DNA of 64,000 nt, from the NCBI GenBank assembly GCA_021399435.1, contig JAJTUP010000002.1, positions 1,860,001 through 1,924,000 of the forward strand, given 5' to 3'. Within the stretch, counting starts at the first letter, position 1. Each line of letters begins with the position of its first letter. The notes under the pieces were generated by a model, which was not told where the DNA came from, made no database searches, and worked only from the letters and a program-made list of their open reading frames with translations. Origin of the DNA: Diaporthe sp. PMI_573. Taxonomy: Eukaryota > Ascomycota > Sordariomycetes > Diaporthales > Diaporthaceae. Of this stretch, positions 11,262 through 21,483 are shown one piece after another. A program made the position numbers and the translations under genes.

Positions 11262-12600
11262 CTACTGGAGGTCTAGCTTCCTCGGAACACCATTATCCTC
11301 GGCACTTTTCAACATATACTCGAGCAATTCCAGATCGCCCAAGGTTATCTCGGGCGTCAACAGCGGATTCTCCTTGCCTTCCGCAATCGCTGCTCCCCAA
11401 GCCTGTACCTCCTCCGTTACTCCAGAACCAACAATGAACGGGAAGTCTTTCTCAACCTTTCGACCATCCTTGTGGAGGATCCAGCCCGCATCGCCCTCGA
11501 CAGTGACGCTACCGTTCTCACAAGCCACAGTGTATTCAGTCGCCTTCATGGTAGTTCCCCAGCTACAAGTAAAACTACCTACTGCACCGGACCTGGTCTT
11601 GATGACGGCAGAGAGCGTGTCCACTGGCGCGAGATATTGCTGGGCTAGGGACGAGTAGCCAATAACTGTCTGGGCCTGATCTTGGCCGAGGAACACTACA
11701 GCATTCAGATGTCAGCCATGCCGGAACTAAGTCCAGAGTTCAAACCGGATGGGGCTTGAAACAAGGCCTATACCAGCCCACGGGCCATTTGAGGTGTTGC
11801 GATCCATCCAGGCACACGCAGCGGAGTAAGACAAGCACAATGACTTGGGACTACTTACTACGAACGGCTGCAGTGGAATGGACGCCGCCGTCGAGGATGA
11901 ACCCATAAGGATGTGTTGGGTTCTTCCGCCACTCAGTGTTGAAATATTTGTTTTCTGTGATTCGTTAGTCTCCTCTCCACGCATTGGTTCTCGTGTGCCC
12001 GCACCTTGACTGCATAGCTGGAACACCTTGAAATTAAACCCAATTACCTTGCCCAGCGTCCGCGCCTGCTCTGAAGCCCAGACATACTTGGGCAGGAATC
12101 GGAATTGCTCGGCCACAGCCCAGGTGACCTTCTTCTCCGCGGCAATCTCTCGATACCACGAGATCAACTTCTTAGCCGACTCTACGTCAGGACCAACTGG
12201 CTTCTCCGCCAGCACGTGCTTGCCCGCCGTAAGGGCGGCCTCAATGAACTCGGGCTGGTTTCGGATCGGGAGCGCAATAATCACGCCGACGATATCGGAA
12301 CGCGAGAGGACGTCCTTGAAGGACTTGCCCGGGCCAGAATCCTCCGAATAGAGGTCGACAGCGCTGTGCGAGGCTGGAAGGAGCTCTGAGGTCTCCTTGG
12401 CAGACTTGAGAGAGCGCGAATAGATGGCCTTCAGCGAAAGCAGAGGCGTGGCTAGTACAGCGGGCTGGGCTACTCGGTCAGCATTAACTTCAGCCAATGC
12501 GGAAGCGGAAGCGGGATCGAGAGGCACAAACCAAGTGTTGTTCCTTAACGAATATACCACCGCCAAAGATGGCGATTGGGGCAGGTGTGGGGACAGACAT
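11262..12600 (-). CDS. Gfo/Idh/MocA-family NAD(P)-dependent oxidoreductase, 352 aa, 4 exons
   Basis: Predicted NAD(P)-dependent dehydrogenase/reductase acting on a sugar-like or cyclic alcohol substrate. Minus-strand exons: 12600-12532, 12464-12005, 11954-11859, 11695-11262; introns of 67, 50, 163 bp, each with CTGAC or CTAAC branch sites. The N-terminus APIAIFGGGIFVKEQHL is a Rossmann glycine motif interrupted by intron 1. The motif HVLAEKPVGPDVESAKKLI (about residues 110-130) contains the EKP lysine that is the family hallmark. Exon 3 encodes GFILDGGVHSTAAVR, the conserved GG-x-H substrate loop. The C-terminal half is the GFO_IDH_MocA alpha/beta dimerisation domain. The ATG at 12600 is used because the Rossmann motif begins directly after it. 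It diverges from the PPOX gene across 0.63 kb and converges with the thioesterase. Confidence 0.9.
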
Positions 12601-13233
12601 GGTGGTTGAAGCGAGAAACTGGGTTGTGGAAGTAACTCGAAGGTATGCCTGTCTTGAGCAGCTTGATTGTTGCTTAACCTTTTGGTTTCAAGAATGCCGT
12701 ATTTGGTTTTCTCGGGCCTGAGAGGGGTCAGTAGACTCAGGTGAGACAGGCAGAGACACTTTAGAGATCACGCAATCATTTTTGGATATGGGGCAGGCTG
12801 GATGTCAATGTGCAGGGCTAACGTCGATGGCCCCTCATCATGCAACTTTGAGGCGGGGTTCCACGTAAAACAGCAACGGCACGGGGCGGGAGGCCCGCTT
12901 TGCCTCCATCAATATTTCACTGACGACGACCAGACTGACCCCAGTGGACCTTCAAAGACCACAGTATCTTATACTCAATCCCCCGGACAGTCCTTCCAAT
13001 GAGCGTCAACAAGTAAAATATCAAAAATTGGACAGCTGCAGTGAGAATTGTGTACAGAGCGCCTACGCTGAGCTTCCGCAAAAGGCTACTGTCCGATGTC
13101 GCTGGGTGCGTCATCATCTGGACACTTTTAATACCGTTTATCTCCAGCGGCACCCCCGCCCGAGACTGTCCTGGTATCAAACCCCACCTACTCGTCATTG
13201 CCACCAGCCAGCAGATGGCACAAAACTTGCAAA
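12601..13233. other. Divergent promoter region (oxidoreductase / PPOX)
   Basis: 633 bp between two divergent start codons. No gene is visible. The shared upstream region makes co-regulation of the two enzymes possible, but I recognise no specific factor site. Confidence 0.6.
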
Positions 13234-14058
13234 ATGGGTGTATTCTACGAAACAATTCCCCAGTCGCTTTTCAAATGGATCCTCGAGCAGCGCATGTTCT
13301 GGGTCAGCACCGCGCCCCTGTCGGCGTCAGGACACGTTAACATTTCACCCAAAGGCGGTGACTACTTCGGAGTGCTCGACGAGCGGACCTTCTGGTATAT
13401 GGACCTGACTGGTTCTGGGTCGGAAACGATCGCTCATTTGTACGAGCCCGGTAACGGGCGTATCACAGTCATGTTCAATGCATTTCAAGGACCAGCACGA
13501 ATCCTGCGGATATTCGGTCACGGACGCGCCCTCGAGAACGGCACCAGTGACTTTGACGAGTTCGTCAAGAAGAATGACGTGAAGACGATCCCCGGGTCCA
13601 GGGCGATCGTCCTTGTGGACGTTCACCAGGTTGGCACGTCATGCGGGTACTCTGTGCCCTTCTACGAGTACAAGGAGCACAGGAGGACCCTCAATGAGCA
13701 TTTTGAACGGAAGGACGAGAGGTTGAATCAGGGTAATGAGAACGAAAGCATGCCTCGCTACTGGGCTTTGAAGAACTCATGGAGCATGGATGGCCTTCCG
13801 GCACTCCACGTCGCGCAGAAGGCACGACAGGAGCACCGCATCGAGCCCCTGAAGAAGATGGTCGGTCCCCTGGCACCCACACATTACCAGAACGTCCACC
13901 GCTTCCGGCTCGAGCACATGGTGCTGGCCATGTTCTTGACGGCCATCCTCACTTCCTTCTTATCGATGTACGGACTGGACACAGCGCGTGTTATCGCAAC
14001 CAGGATACCTACTGATACAAGCCGAATGGCACAAGGCCCACTGCGGACGACGATATAG
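13234..14058 (+). CDS. Pyridoxamine 5'-phosphate oxidase-like (PPOX) flavin-binding protein with C-terminal membrane segment, 274 aa
   Basis: Single exon. The N-terminal two thirds has the split-barrel PPOX pattern of fungal members: IPQSLFKWILEQRMFWVST, then GHVNISPKG, then FWYMDLTGSGSETIAHLYE and ITVMFNAFQGPARILRIFG. These proteins usually bind FMN, F420 or haem; which applies cannot be read here. A hydrophobic stretch at about residues 229-247 (HMVLAMFLTAILTSFLSMYG) looks like a tail anchor, followed by about 27 residues. The ATG at 13234 is preferred because the family starts right at this point; an in-frame non-ATG extension upstream adds nothing family-like. It is convergent with the P450 gene (328 bp between ends) and divergent from the oxidoreductase. 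A redox partner or tailoring role with the P450 is inference. Confidence 0.85.
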   Translation: MGVFYETIPQSLFKWILEQRMFWVSTAPLSASGHVNISPKGGDYFGVLDERTFWYMDLTGSGSETIAHLYEPGNGRITVMFNAFQGPARILRIFGHGRALENGTSDFDEFVKKNDVKTIPGSRAIVLVDVHQVGTSCGYSVPFYEYKEHRRTLNEHFERKDERLNQGNENESMPRYWALKNSWSMDGLPALHVAQKARQEHRIEPLKKMVGPLAPTHYQNVHRFRLEHMVLAMFLTAILTSFLSMYGLDTARVIATRIPTDTSRMAQGPLRTTI

Positions 14059-14386
14059 GCTTCTCATGAACGAGTTATGCGATGAAAGCTGTGCATAAAT
14101 GCTGTCAGGCTTTCTGGGCATGGTTGTGTGTGCTTTTAGATGCGCCACGGTCATGCTGACAATAAACATGCCTATCGGTATTTGGGGATAAACCTGACAA
14201 CGGGTTTGCTGTATGGGTGCAAGTGCCGTTGGATTGATACAAGGACGCATTGAAGTAATGATTTTTATCGCGAATTTCTGGTGAGATTTGGTTGCTGAAG
14301 CAAGGTGTCGTAGGATATTATTGTAAGAGAGACAGCAAGATCCAGCTACGATGGAGAAAATATACGTGCATGGATCGATAAAATGC
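14059..14386. other. Convergent intergenic spacer
   Basis: 328 bp between the stop codons of the PPOX and P450 genes; should hold two 3' UTRs. Nothing else seen. Confidence 0.6.
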
Positions 14387-16378
14387 TCACTCAAATTTGC
14401 TAAGAAATCGATCTGCCTTCTCCCACTCCTTTCTGATGATTTCTCTTTTGGCCTCGCTCCTCGGGACAAACCTCACCGGGAATGACTTGGGTGCGATGAG
14501 GATGCCGTCCGTGAAAGCGGTTCGGACGTCTACATCAGGCTTACCCTCCCCCCCGTAGACCACTTCAAAAGACCAGATAAGCTTGGCCATAGTCATCATG
14601 CTGCTATTCTCTGCCATGCGCTGGCCCGCACAGACTCTCCTACCAGCCCCGAACGCATATACCTGCCTCCGTCCAGAACTGGAAACCTCAGCAGCAGCAT
14701 TGAGGGCGTCGGCGTCTATCTCTTGGCCTGCACGTGTGCTGTCGGCATCGTTTTCCTTGGTTTTGTTACCGAAGCGATTGGCGAGGTAACGAGACGGCAT
14801 GAATGAGTCAGGTTCGTCGAACTCTTCTGGGTCGTGAGAGATGGCCCACGCGTTTGCGATCACAGTCGTCCCCTTTGGAATTGTTCTACCTTGGTAGACG
14901 TCGTCGGCTGTGTTCGCGTGCGGTACGAGGATTGGGAAGAGCGGCCGCCACCGCAAGGTCTGTTTGGAAAAGTTAAACACCATCATGGAGAGCCGCATCT
15001 GTGGGTTCACAAACCTCGAGGAGGCAGGCCCTGAGGAAGGGCAGTTTCTTCGCGTCAGCCGTATGCGGCATCTCATCTTGCCCGAATACCTGATCAATTT
15101 CCTCTTGCGCCTGCTTCTGCAATTCGGGATGCGCAGCCATGGCGAGTAAGAATGTCTCGAAGTTCCTAACCGTCCATGCTGAATTAGAGGCCTCTAGTTC
15201 AATTGTTTGCCACCCAGGGGAAGGGGGGGGGGGTTCCCTGCATATGCCCTCCAAGGCATAGTAGCAGGAAGTTGAGGCAGAGTCTCGCCCGGCGACTCCA
15301 CCTAAGCATCCTGTCACGACTCCAAAGCCATTTCAAAAGACAGGACACGGGGCAAAGTCTGGCGTGGAATAGGTACTCACGTTGCTGTGGTATCGGCACC
15401 GGCCTCCATGAGAAACCCGCCGATGTATTCTAGCTCGAGCTGTGTATATGCGTCTTTGTCCCGGCCGGTCTCGACAGCAGCCTTTTGGTTGATGATGAGA
15501 TTACCAATAAAGTAGTCCGATTTGCCGGAATCGAGCCTCACTTCCGTTTCCGCAAGGAGGTCCCGGTACAAGCCTCTCTGCCTAGTCTTGATGGAGTCTG
15601 CTCGCTCCCGCCAGCCCTTCCACGGCGTGAGGAAATCAGGCACGTAGTCCAGCCACGGGAAGATGTCGACAGGGGGCGTCTGGCCCTGATCGAGGATCCC
15701 CGCCCAGTCGTCTTGGATAGAAAAGAATCTCCCAAGCGTACTTTGCGCGTCCGAGTCCTTGCCCCTGACACCGAAGACGCTGGCCAGGATCACGGCGCCA
15801 AAATACCGGAGCACATATCGACGCCATGCGGTCAGCTCAGCAGCTTCGCCGCCGCCGCTATCGAGGCCCAAAAGCTCCCACATCATCTGGGTGCTTTCTG
15901 CATCCTGAATACTCAGCAGCCCCCCCGTCTCCTCCTCGCTCAGGAATTTCACGATCGTCCGCCGGGCCCGCCTCCAATTCGCGCCGTACCTCGCGAAAGC
16001 GAGATGCAGGTCTGTCCCTGGCTGGTTGGGTATCACATACTCACCGATGGGGATTCGTGGCCTGTCAGAGTATATTGCGCCTTTCCCGCGGGAGTCAAAT
16101 AGATCGCGCACCTGCGTCCACTTGTTAAGAATAACGACGCGGGACTTGGGGCCGAGGCGCAAGCCCACGATGCCGTCTCGGGTGGAGGTCGAGGGGGAGC
16201 GGGACCAGGATGTGAAGGTGAGAAAGGCTTTGGTAAGAGGTATTTGGTGGATGTTTCCTAAGTAAGGGATGGGCTTCGGGCCCTCTGGGAACGGAGCTTT
16301 CTGGGAAGGTGATTGTCTTCGAATGCTGGTGATCGCGATGAGTGCAATGGCTACAAGAGCATAGTAAATCAGCGCCAT
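14387..16378 (-). CDS. Cytochrome P450 monooxygenase, 573 aa, 3 exons
   Basis: Haem-thiolate monooxygenase anchored in the ER membrane. Minus-strand exons: 16378-15381, 15165-15015, 14959-14387; introns of 215 and 55 bp. The N-terminal anchor (about residues 2-20) is followed by the proline-rich hinge PEGPKPIPYLGNIHQIP. The I-helix oxygen-binding motif AGADTT ends exon 1. The K-helix ExxR is ETLR, whose Glu (about 383) is the last codon of exon 2. The haem-binding loop is FGAGRRVCAGQ with proximal Cys about 493, matching FxxGxRxCxG. All catalytic motifs are present, so it should be active. About 40 residues rich in Asp, Ala and Ser separate the SRYL segment from the haem loop, longer than usual. 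The layout resembles mould P450s of secondary metabolism or xenobiotic detoxification. Substrate unknown. Confidence 0.92.
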
Positions 16379-18575
16379 GGTTTCTGACTTGGTTCAAGTA
16401 TCAGTGGAAACTGTCGCCGAGAGGACACGGATAAACCGAGGGATGATGGACCTGGGGCATTTGACTTTGGACATTAAATACATGGTATCTGGACTGTACC
16501 TGGGCAAACCACAGCCGCCATAATCTCTCCTATAGATTGTAGGTACTTGTATAACACCACCATCTTTTTGAACTAGCATGCTCAGCTCTTTCTTGCACGA
16601 CTAGTATTCCCTTTCACGCTGCGGGAACCCCTTGAGTTCTCCATGTTTTCGCAGCTTGTGTGTTACACCGCAGATTTGGGCAACTGTCCTAGGCTCGCTT
16701 ACGATGAATATTCCTCATGGTGCAGCATCCCCCGGGACCAGTAATCACTTGCAGCCTATCAAATACCCCTTGAGGTGGTGGCATCAGTAAGCCCAAGCGT
16801 CACAACGGGATATGAAACTACTGCACAAAGTGTGATTAAGTGCACTTCATCCCACAAGTCATTGACCAGGTAAGCGCTTAGTACCTGCCGTCCTTGGGTT
16901 GTGCTCAATCAAAATTGAAGAACGTTGATCGCATTGTTCCTGGCCTAGGGTGTTGATCTGGCTCAATAGTAACAGAAGTCATGCATGGCAGATGTTGAGT
17001 ACGGTTTGCTATGAGGTTCCTGTTTCGTAGTGGTATGATACTCGCGATGAATAATTGTGATCGAAGCGATATGATCATCTCGCGATGACATGGAGAAAGT
17101 AAGGTGGTCAGCCGCGCAATGAACTGATGGCGAGATGTCGCAAGACTCACGATGAGTACGACATGATGCATAGCACTCAGTAAGCAGGTCGGGCCCTCAG
17201 AAACCACAACTTGCTTGAGATGTTGATCTGCAGCCAGAGGGAAAGAAAATACCTATTGTGCTATACTATTCGTCAAGAAGAGTCTCTGAGAGGAACCGTG
17301 GCCGGGGCATGTGCGGCGCCTCTTCTTGAAACTGGGCAGCTAATTAGATGAAATCCTCACATTGTGAATGAGCCCGAGGCGGTTCGCATGCGATACAACG
17401 CGAAGGACACGAAGCGCCTCTGGCGACGGCCCCAACTTCTTATCACATTATAGATATCAAGAGGAACTTGCATGAGTACAAGGCCTTGACGAATAACCCC
17501 TCTCAGGTCCCCCGAAGGCGATTTTCACCTGGTATACGCATGGCCAACACATCTGATTGAGGAGTAGCAAGTCATATTGGCATTGTATCCGTCAACTGCA
17601 CTCATGCGACTGTCTACAATGACTACTTGCAGTCGAATGTTTGGAAGTTACAGTTGCATGTATAGAGTACACTGAGCAGCGCGATTGAAGAAGTTCGATC
17701 TTTTGTCTTGTTGTGAAATTGTTCTCTTGGCCCTATGCACTTGTGAGGGAAGATAACTTCGGTCACTGATAAATATTGTTAAGAGTTCCCACGTGGGTGA
17801 GCTTGGAATCGGATATTCAATTGGCTGCATGGGGCGACCTTAAGCTGTTCCCAGGTGGTTACACGTGATGAAAACACATCAATTTGCCTTGACTTTTTCT
17901 GAAGAATCGTTCCTTTGCAGATCGAGGACAGAATGAACACCGCCTTTGCCAAGCGCATATGTTTCGCTGTAGCCATTGAAGAGAGCGACGCTGGGCTTCG
18001 AGTCGGCTGGTGATCGTGTGCATACCAGCCTGAGACAGCACGGTCGACTGCCCTTGAGCGTCCTCGATTTGTGGATCAAACGCGCTGGTCACGTAGAGCG
18101 ATCGCACTCCATCCAAGGTGGGAAGTCAGACCGAACACCTGTGTAGACCTCTGGTGTATTCTGCCTGCTCTGCTCGGGCCGTTCTATCGCTCTGAATTTT
18201 GACTGATGAGGACAAGCGGATGGGCCCTGTGCGATTGGCCGTCCAAAGCAGACAATGCGCCTTGTGGGTCGCTCGCCGCCTCCGTGACCGACTTGCTGGG
18301 GGCTTGGCTTCTCTGACCACGAGAATGGGGGAGCTCAGACACTCCGCAAGAGTTGACGTACGTTGCGATGCTGGTTCGACAGCCATTGCGAACCACCTCG
18401 ACTCGCCAATCCCTGGTGACCTGCCCTTTGTCGGTAGCTGTGTCGGCCATTGTACCCCTTCTCGAAGCCGGGAAGCTATTGAGAAGCGCTGCCAAGTCCC
18501 AGCGCATCCAATTTGGCCTTGCCGGCGTCCTCAGGCCGTGGAAGATCCCCATCCGCAGTTCCCCCCTCAAGAAGA
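16379..18575. other. Intergenic region upstream of the P450 gene
   Basis: 2.2 kb of mixed composition. Frames at 17859-18116 and 18184-18579 (minus) show patches that look coding-like, but I found no consistent splice model or family match. It should contain the P450 promoter just right of 16378 and the 3' flank of the small membrane-protein gene. Confidence 0.5.
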
Positions 18576-18974
18576 TCATGTAAACATAGTCTTCCTATCC
18601 TCGCCACTATCAGGACCCGAGTTGTACCTGACCTCGGCGGGCGCCTGGTAGTAGCCGTGAAGGGCCTCGCTTCGAGCAATCTCTCCCTCGTCCACACTCG
18701 CCCTCATTGCCATAGTTGCCGGCGCCGGATGAGCTGGTGCATAACTTGTGTCGATCTCCGAGAGGGTCCGTTGCCGGGTTTGCGCGCCTCCTGCTGCTTC
18801 CACGTCTCTGACCGGATCGTGCACCTTCTCGTACCGTGGCTTCCATTTGCGAACGTACAGGATTCGCAGAGCAATACTTAATAATACGACGATGAGGATG
18901 AGGACGAGAAATGCGCCTATGATCCAGGCCGTGCTGGACTGGATCAAGGCGGCACCGTCGTGAGCGTTGCCCAT
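18576..18974 (-). CDS. Small single-pass membrane protein, uncharacterised, 132 aa
   Basis: I do not recognise a named family. Starting at the ATG at 18974 the protein begins MGNAHDGAALIQSS, followed by one strong hydrophobic segment of about 22 residues (WIIGAFLVLILIVVLLSIA), then a basic stop-transfer RKWKPRYEK and a polar, Ser/Ala/Glu-rich tail with Arg clusters. This is the architecture of a type III or N-out membrane protein. The frame is open upstream for 30 more codons, but the shorter start puts the membrane segment near the N-terminus, as usual for such small fungal proteins. No signal peptide or cysteine pattern. It is divergent from DAL3. Function unknown; it may be a spurious or species-specific gene. 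Confidence 0.45.
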   Translation of the reverse strand: MGNAHDGAALIQSSTAWIIGAFLVLILIVVLLSIALRILYVRKWKPRYEKVHDPVRDVEAAGGAQTRQRTLSEIDTSYAPAHPAPATMAMRASVDEGEIARSEALHGYYQAPAEVRYNSGPDSGEDRKTMFT

Positions 18975-19763
18975 TATTCCTGAGGCTCTGGTGTTGTGGT
19001 CGTGTGCAAATTGATGAGAGAGAGAGGAAAAATGCAAATTAAAAGAGAGCTCGTATGCCCGCAAGGTGCAGAGCTTGAGATACAGTTAAGTGCCCTGTGT
19101 ATTGGCGAATTCTGGAGGGGGACCGCGTAGTCCAGCAGAGACAGGCAGGAAGGATTTATCTTCCAGGAACTTGGAGGAATATTCTCGTGGCCTTACGACT
19201 TCAGTGCGAGGGATCAATCAAATACCGGAGACGTGGACGAGAAGCGCAGAGTGCGTGCTTCACTTGAAGAGACGCCCTCGAGCTGGTTGATATATCTCAA
19301 CTCTGCTGACCCACATCGTAGTGCATGCGAGATTGACCATTTCTGGCTGTTTGCCCATGGACGCTATATTTAAAAAGGAGTCGAACCCAGGGGCAGGATC
19401 AATTTGGCAGTCGATGTTTGACGAGAGGTGCAGCGAAATTGGGCCATGGACTCGGATCCTCCGAGTGGGAATTCAGCGTTTCTCGTGTTTGGTGGCAGGG
19501 GCGCAGTGTCCTGTTATTAGCCACAGGCAGTTTAGCTGTGGGATGACACCACAGGAGGCAGTCTTGGCTAACAGGTGCTAGCATGCCCTCAAGGCCCAAT
19601 TTGACCGTCCCCAGTGGAGCGCACCCGCACCGAGACCACAAACCAGCTGGTGACCTCTGCCACTCACCGCCGGCCTAGAACCTGGCGAGGAGGCAATCGT
19701 GGCACCGTGACATCGTGACATCGCGGCACCCTTTTTTTCTTTTTTTTTATTACGGCAATTGTG
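18975..19763. other. Divergent intergenic region upstream of DAL3
   Basis: About 0.8 kb. It holds a long poly-T tract directly before the DAL3 start (about 19731-19749) and one AGATAA GATA-factor-like site on the minus strand near 19156. A B-box-like GGGTTCGACTCC on the minus strand (19377-19388) is not part of a foldable tRNA. No gene seen. Confidence 0.5.
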
Positions 19764-20570
19764 ATGATGGCGCCGCTCAAAATATCCATCCGCGGGGTAG
19801 ACGTGGTAGCCAAGACCCAGCCGCTGGAAGCCAACGCCTTTGCGCCGTTTGGCGAGGTTATTCAGAACCCCAGGCCTGCCCTTCACCCCTCCAATTTCGC
19901 CGCCGCCGGACCGCTGCCCTTGGCTGCTGTGTCGGCCAACCAGGGCTCTGCCATCAAGTATCAGCATGTCACCCACATGCTGAACAACTACGACCAGGCC
20001 CCGAGCGGCACGCCTGGCGTCGCCGTCATGAACATGTTCGTCTGCGCGGCGCGGAAGCTGGGGACGCACAAGAGCAGCACATCTCACGGCTCCACACCGT
20101 CCTCCCGCGTCTTCGAGGTGGGGATACTCGAGCGCCATCCCTATACCACACAGACCTTTACTCCGCTCAGCACATCCGGCCCTGCCAGCCCGCTGGGCGA
20201 GCACGGTTATCTCGTTGTTGTGGCCCCTAGCCTCCAGACCCCCTCGGGCTCTTCTACCGGCCGGACACCCAGCCAGACAGACCGCGGAATCCACTACGAC
20301 AGCCAGGCCCAGAGCCAGCCAGATCTGCAGCGGCTCAAGGCTTTTATTGCAACGACCGATCAGGCCGTAACCTACGGTGCCGGTGTGTGGCATGCGCCCA
20401 TGGTGGCACTCGGGCCGGAGGGATCAACAGTCGACTACGTCGTCACCCAGTTTGCTAACGGTGTTGGCATTGAGGACTGCGAGGAGGTGGTCATGCAATC
20501 CCCAGACAACAGTGGGCATATCTTGGTTGAGCTGCCCGGGTCGTCCAGCACAAAAGCTTCTCGGCTTTGA
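19764..20570 (+). CDS. DAL3: Ureidoglycolate lyase (allantoin catabolism), 268 aa
   Basis: Splits ureidoglycolate to glyoxylate and urea, the last step of allantoin degradation, letting the fungus use purines as nitrogen source; yeast DAL3 and bacterial AllA belong to this family. Single exon; the ATG at 19764 precedes APLKISIRGVDVVAKTQPLE, and the family motif EAFAPFGEVI appears here as ANAFAPFGEVI. Further conserved parts are VMNMFVCAARKL, the core EVGILERHPYTTQTFTPL and the late GVWHAPMVALG (about residues 210-221), which carries the metal-site histidine of this cupin-like fold. The protein is longer than bacterial AllA (about 160), mainly because of Ser/Gly/Pro-rich insertions near residues 98-115 and 155-180, as is common in filamentous fungi. 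Other purine-pathway genes are not adjacent. Expression under nitrogen control (GATA factors) is likely from family knowledge. Confidence 0.92.
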   Translation: MMAPLKISIRGVDVVAKTQPLEANAFAPFGEVIQNPRPALHPSNFAAAGPLPLAAVSANQGSAIKYQHVTHMLNNYDQAPSGTPGVAVMNMFVCAARKLGTHKSSTSHGSTPSSRVFEVGILERHPYTTQTFTPLSTSGPASPLGEHGYLVVVAPSLQTPSGSSTGRTPSQTDRGIHYDSQAQSQPDLQRLKAFIATTDQAVTYGAGVWHAPMVALGPEGSTVDYVVTQFANGVGIEDCEEVVMQSPDNSGHILVELPGSSSTKASRL

Positions 20571-21160
20571 CTCTACCCAACTCAACTTACAAGGCGCACA
20601 CAATGACAAGTGGAGCATCAGGCACCCAGACAGCACCTTCGTCTCATGCCCCGTGACTGCTTCAAAGTCTGGCACCATCACAGACTGCCCCCATAGACAC
20701 AGGTGCTCCAACGTGCAGTCATGAATCCTTGGAATCAATGAATCGTCCTCCAAGCTTCAGAAGCCTGGTATGATGGGATCGATGACCCACATCACCACAG
20801 GCAAACAGAAGCAAGTGACACATTTAGGTGATTTTACTACCGCAATGGGCCAGTCAACTACCAGCAGAATACATGAGACCTCCAAATCCATTTTCACTAA
20901 AGGCTACAATAGGCCGGCTTTCCGCTGTCCCAACTGCAATATGGGATCGCGATCGCGCACGTGTGCCATTTCTGCACTCTCCCTGCCATGGCCAAATGAG
21001 ACGCCTCGTATAATAGCCCTTCCGCGGTCTCATACTCCTGTCCAATGGGGAAAACAGAACGTGGTCGCGGTATGATCTTTGTCTTCGAAGCTTCCGAGGG
21101 AAGGGAATGAGGCGGAACCTTCCATGATGGTTGTGTGCAGACGAACGTTTCATGCCCTGA
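20571..21160. other. 3' flank of DAL3, no gene seen
   Basis: About 0.6 kb of ordinary composition with only short frames. Confidence 0.5.
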
Positions 21161-21163
21161 GAA

Positions 21164-21170
21164 TATAAAT
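21164..21170 (+). promoter_or_regulatory. TATA-like element of the decayed block
   Basis: TATAAAT is followed downstream by about 250 bp of CT-rich leader, the arrangement of an expressed fungal promoter and 5' UTR. It precedes the start of the relic at about 21484, so it may be what remains of the promoter of a dead gene. Confidence 0.35.
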
Positions 21171-21483
21171 AACCCGTCCCACCCCCAGAAGTTCCACCAA
21201 CTCTTTCCTCCATTCTTATCATCTCCTGCCTTCAGCTCACACAACTTCTTCAGTATGAGATGAGCCAGCACCTCCAACTCAATCGACTACTGCTTTTTCT
21301 TTCCTACATCACTCTCCTCTTTCCCCTGGCAAACGGACAACTTTTCGAAGTGCATACATAACGACACGTTTGACTGCAAATACGCTCACACCAAGCATAA
21401 AACCGCTACAACTTCTATCCACAGACCTTCGCCATACCTTCACGATTCTTGAGCTAAAGCTTATTTCAGCAATGTGGATTCAC

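Noticed and set aside
18184..18579. 131-codon minus-strand frame next to the small membrane protein
   Set aside because: No family features, and splicing to the upstream membrane gene has no supporting sites.
19377..19388. Perfect RNA polymerase III B-box (GGGTTCGACTCC) on the minus strand
   Set aside because: The flanks do not pair into a T-arm or acceptor stem and no A-box lies at the right distance, so no tRNA is called.
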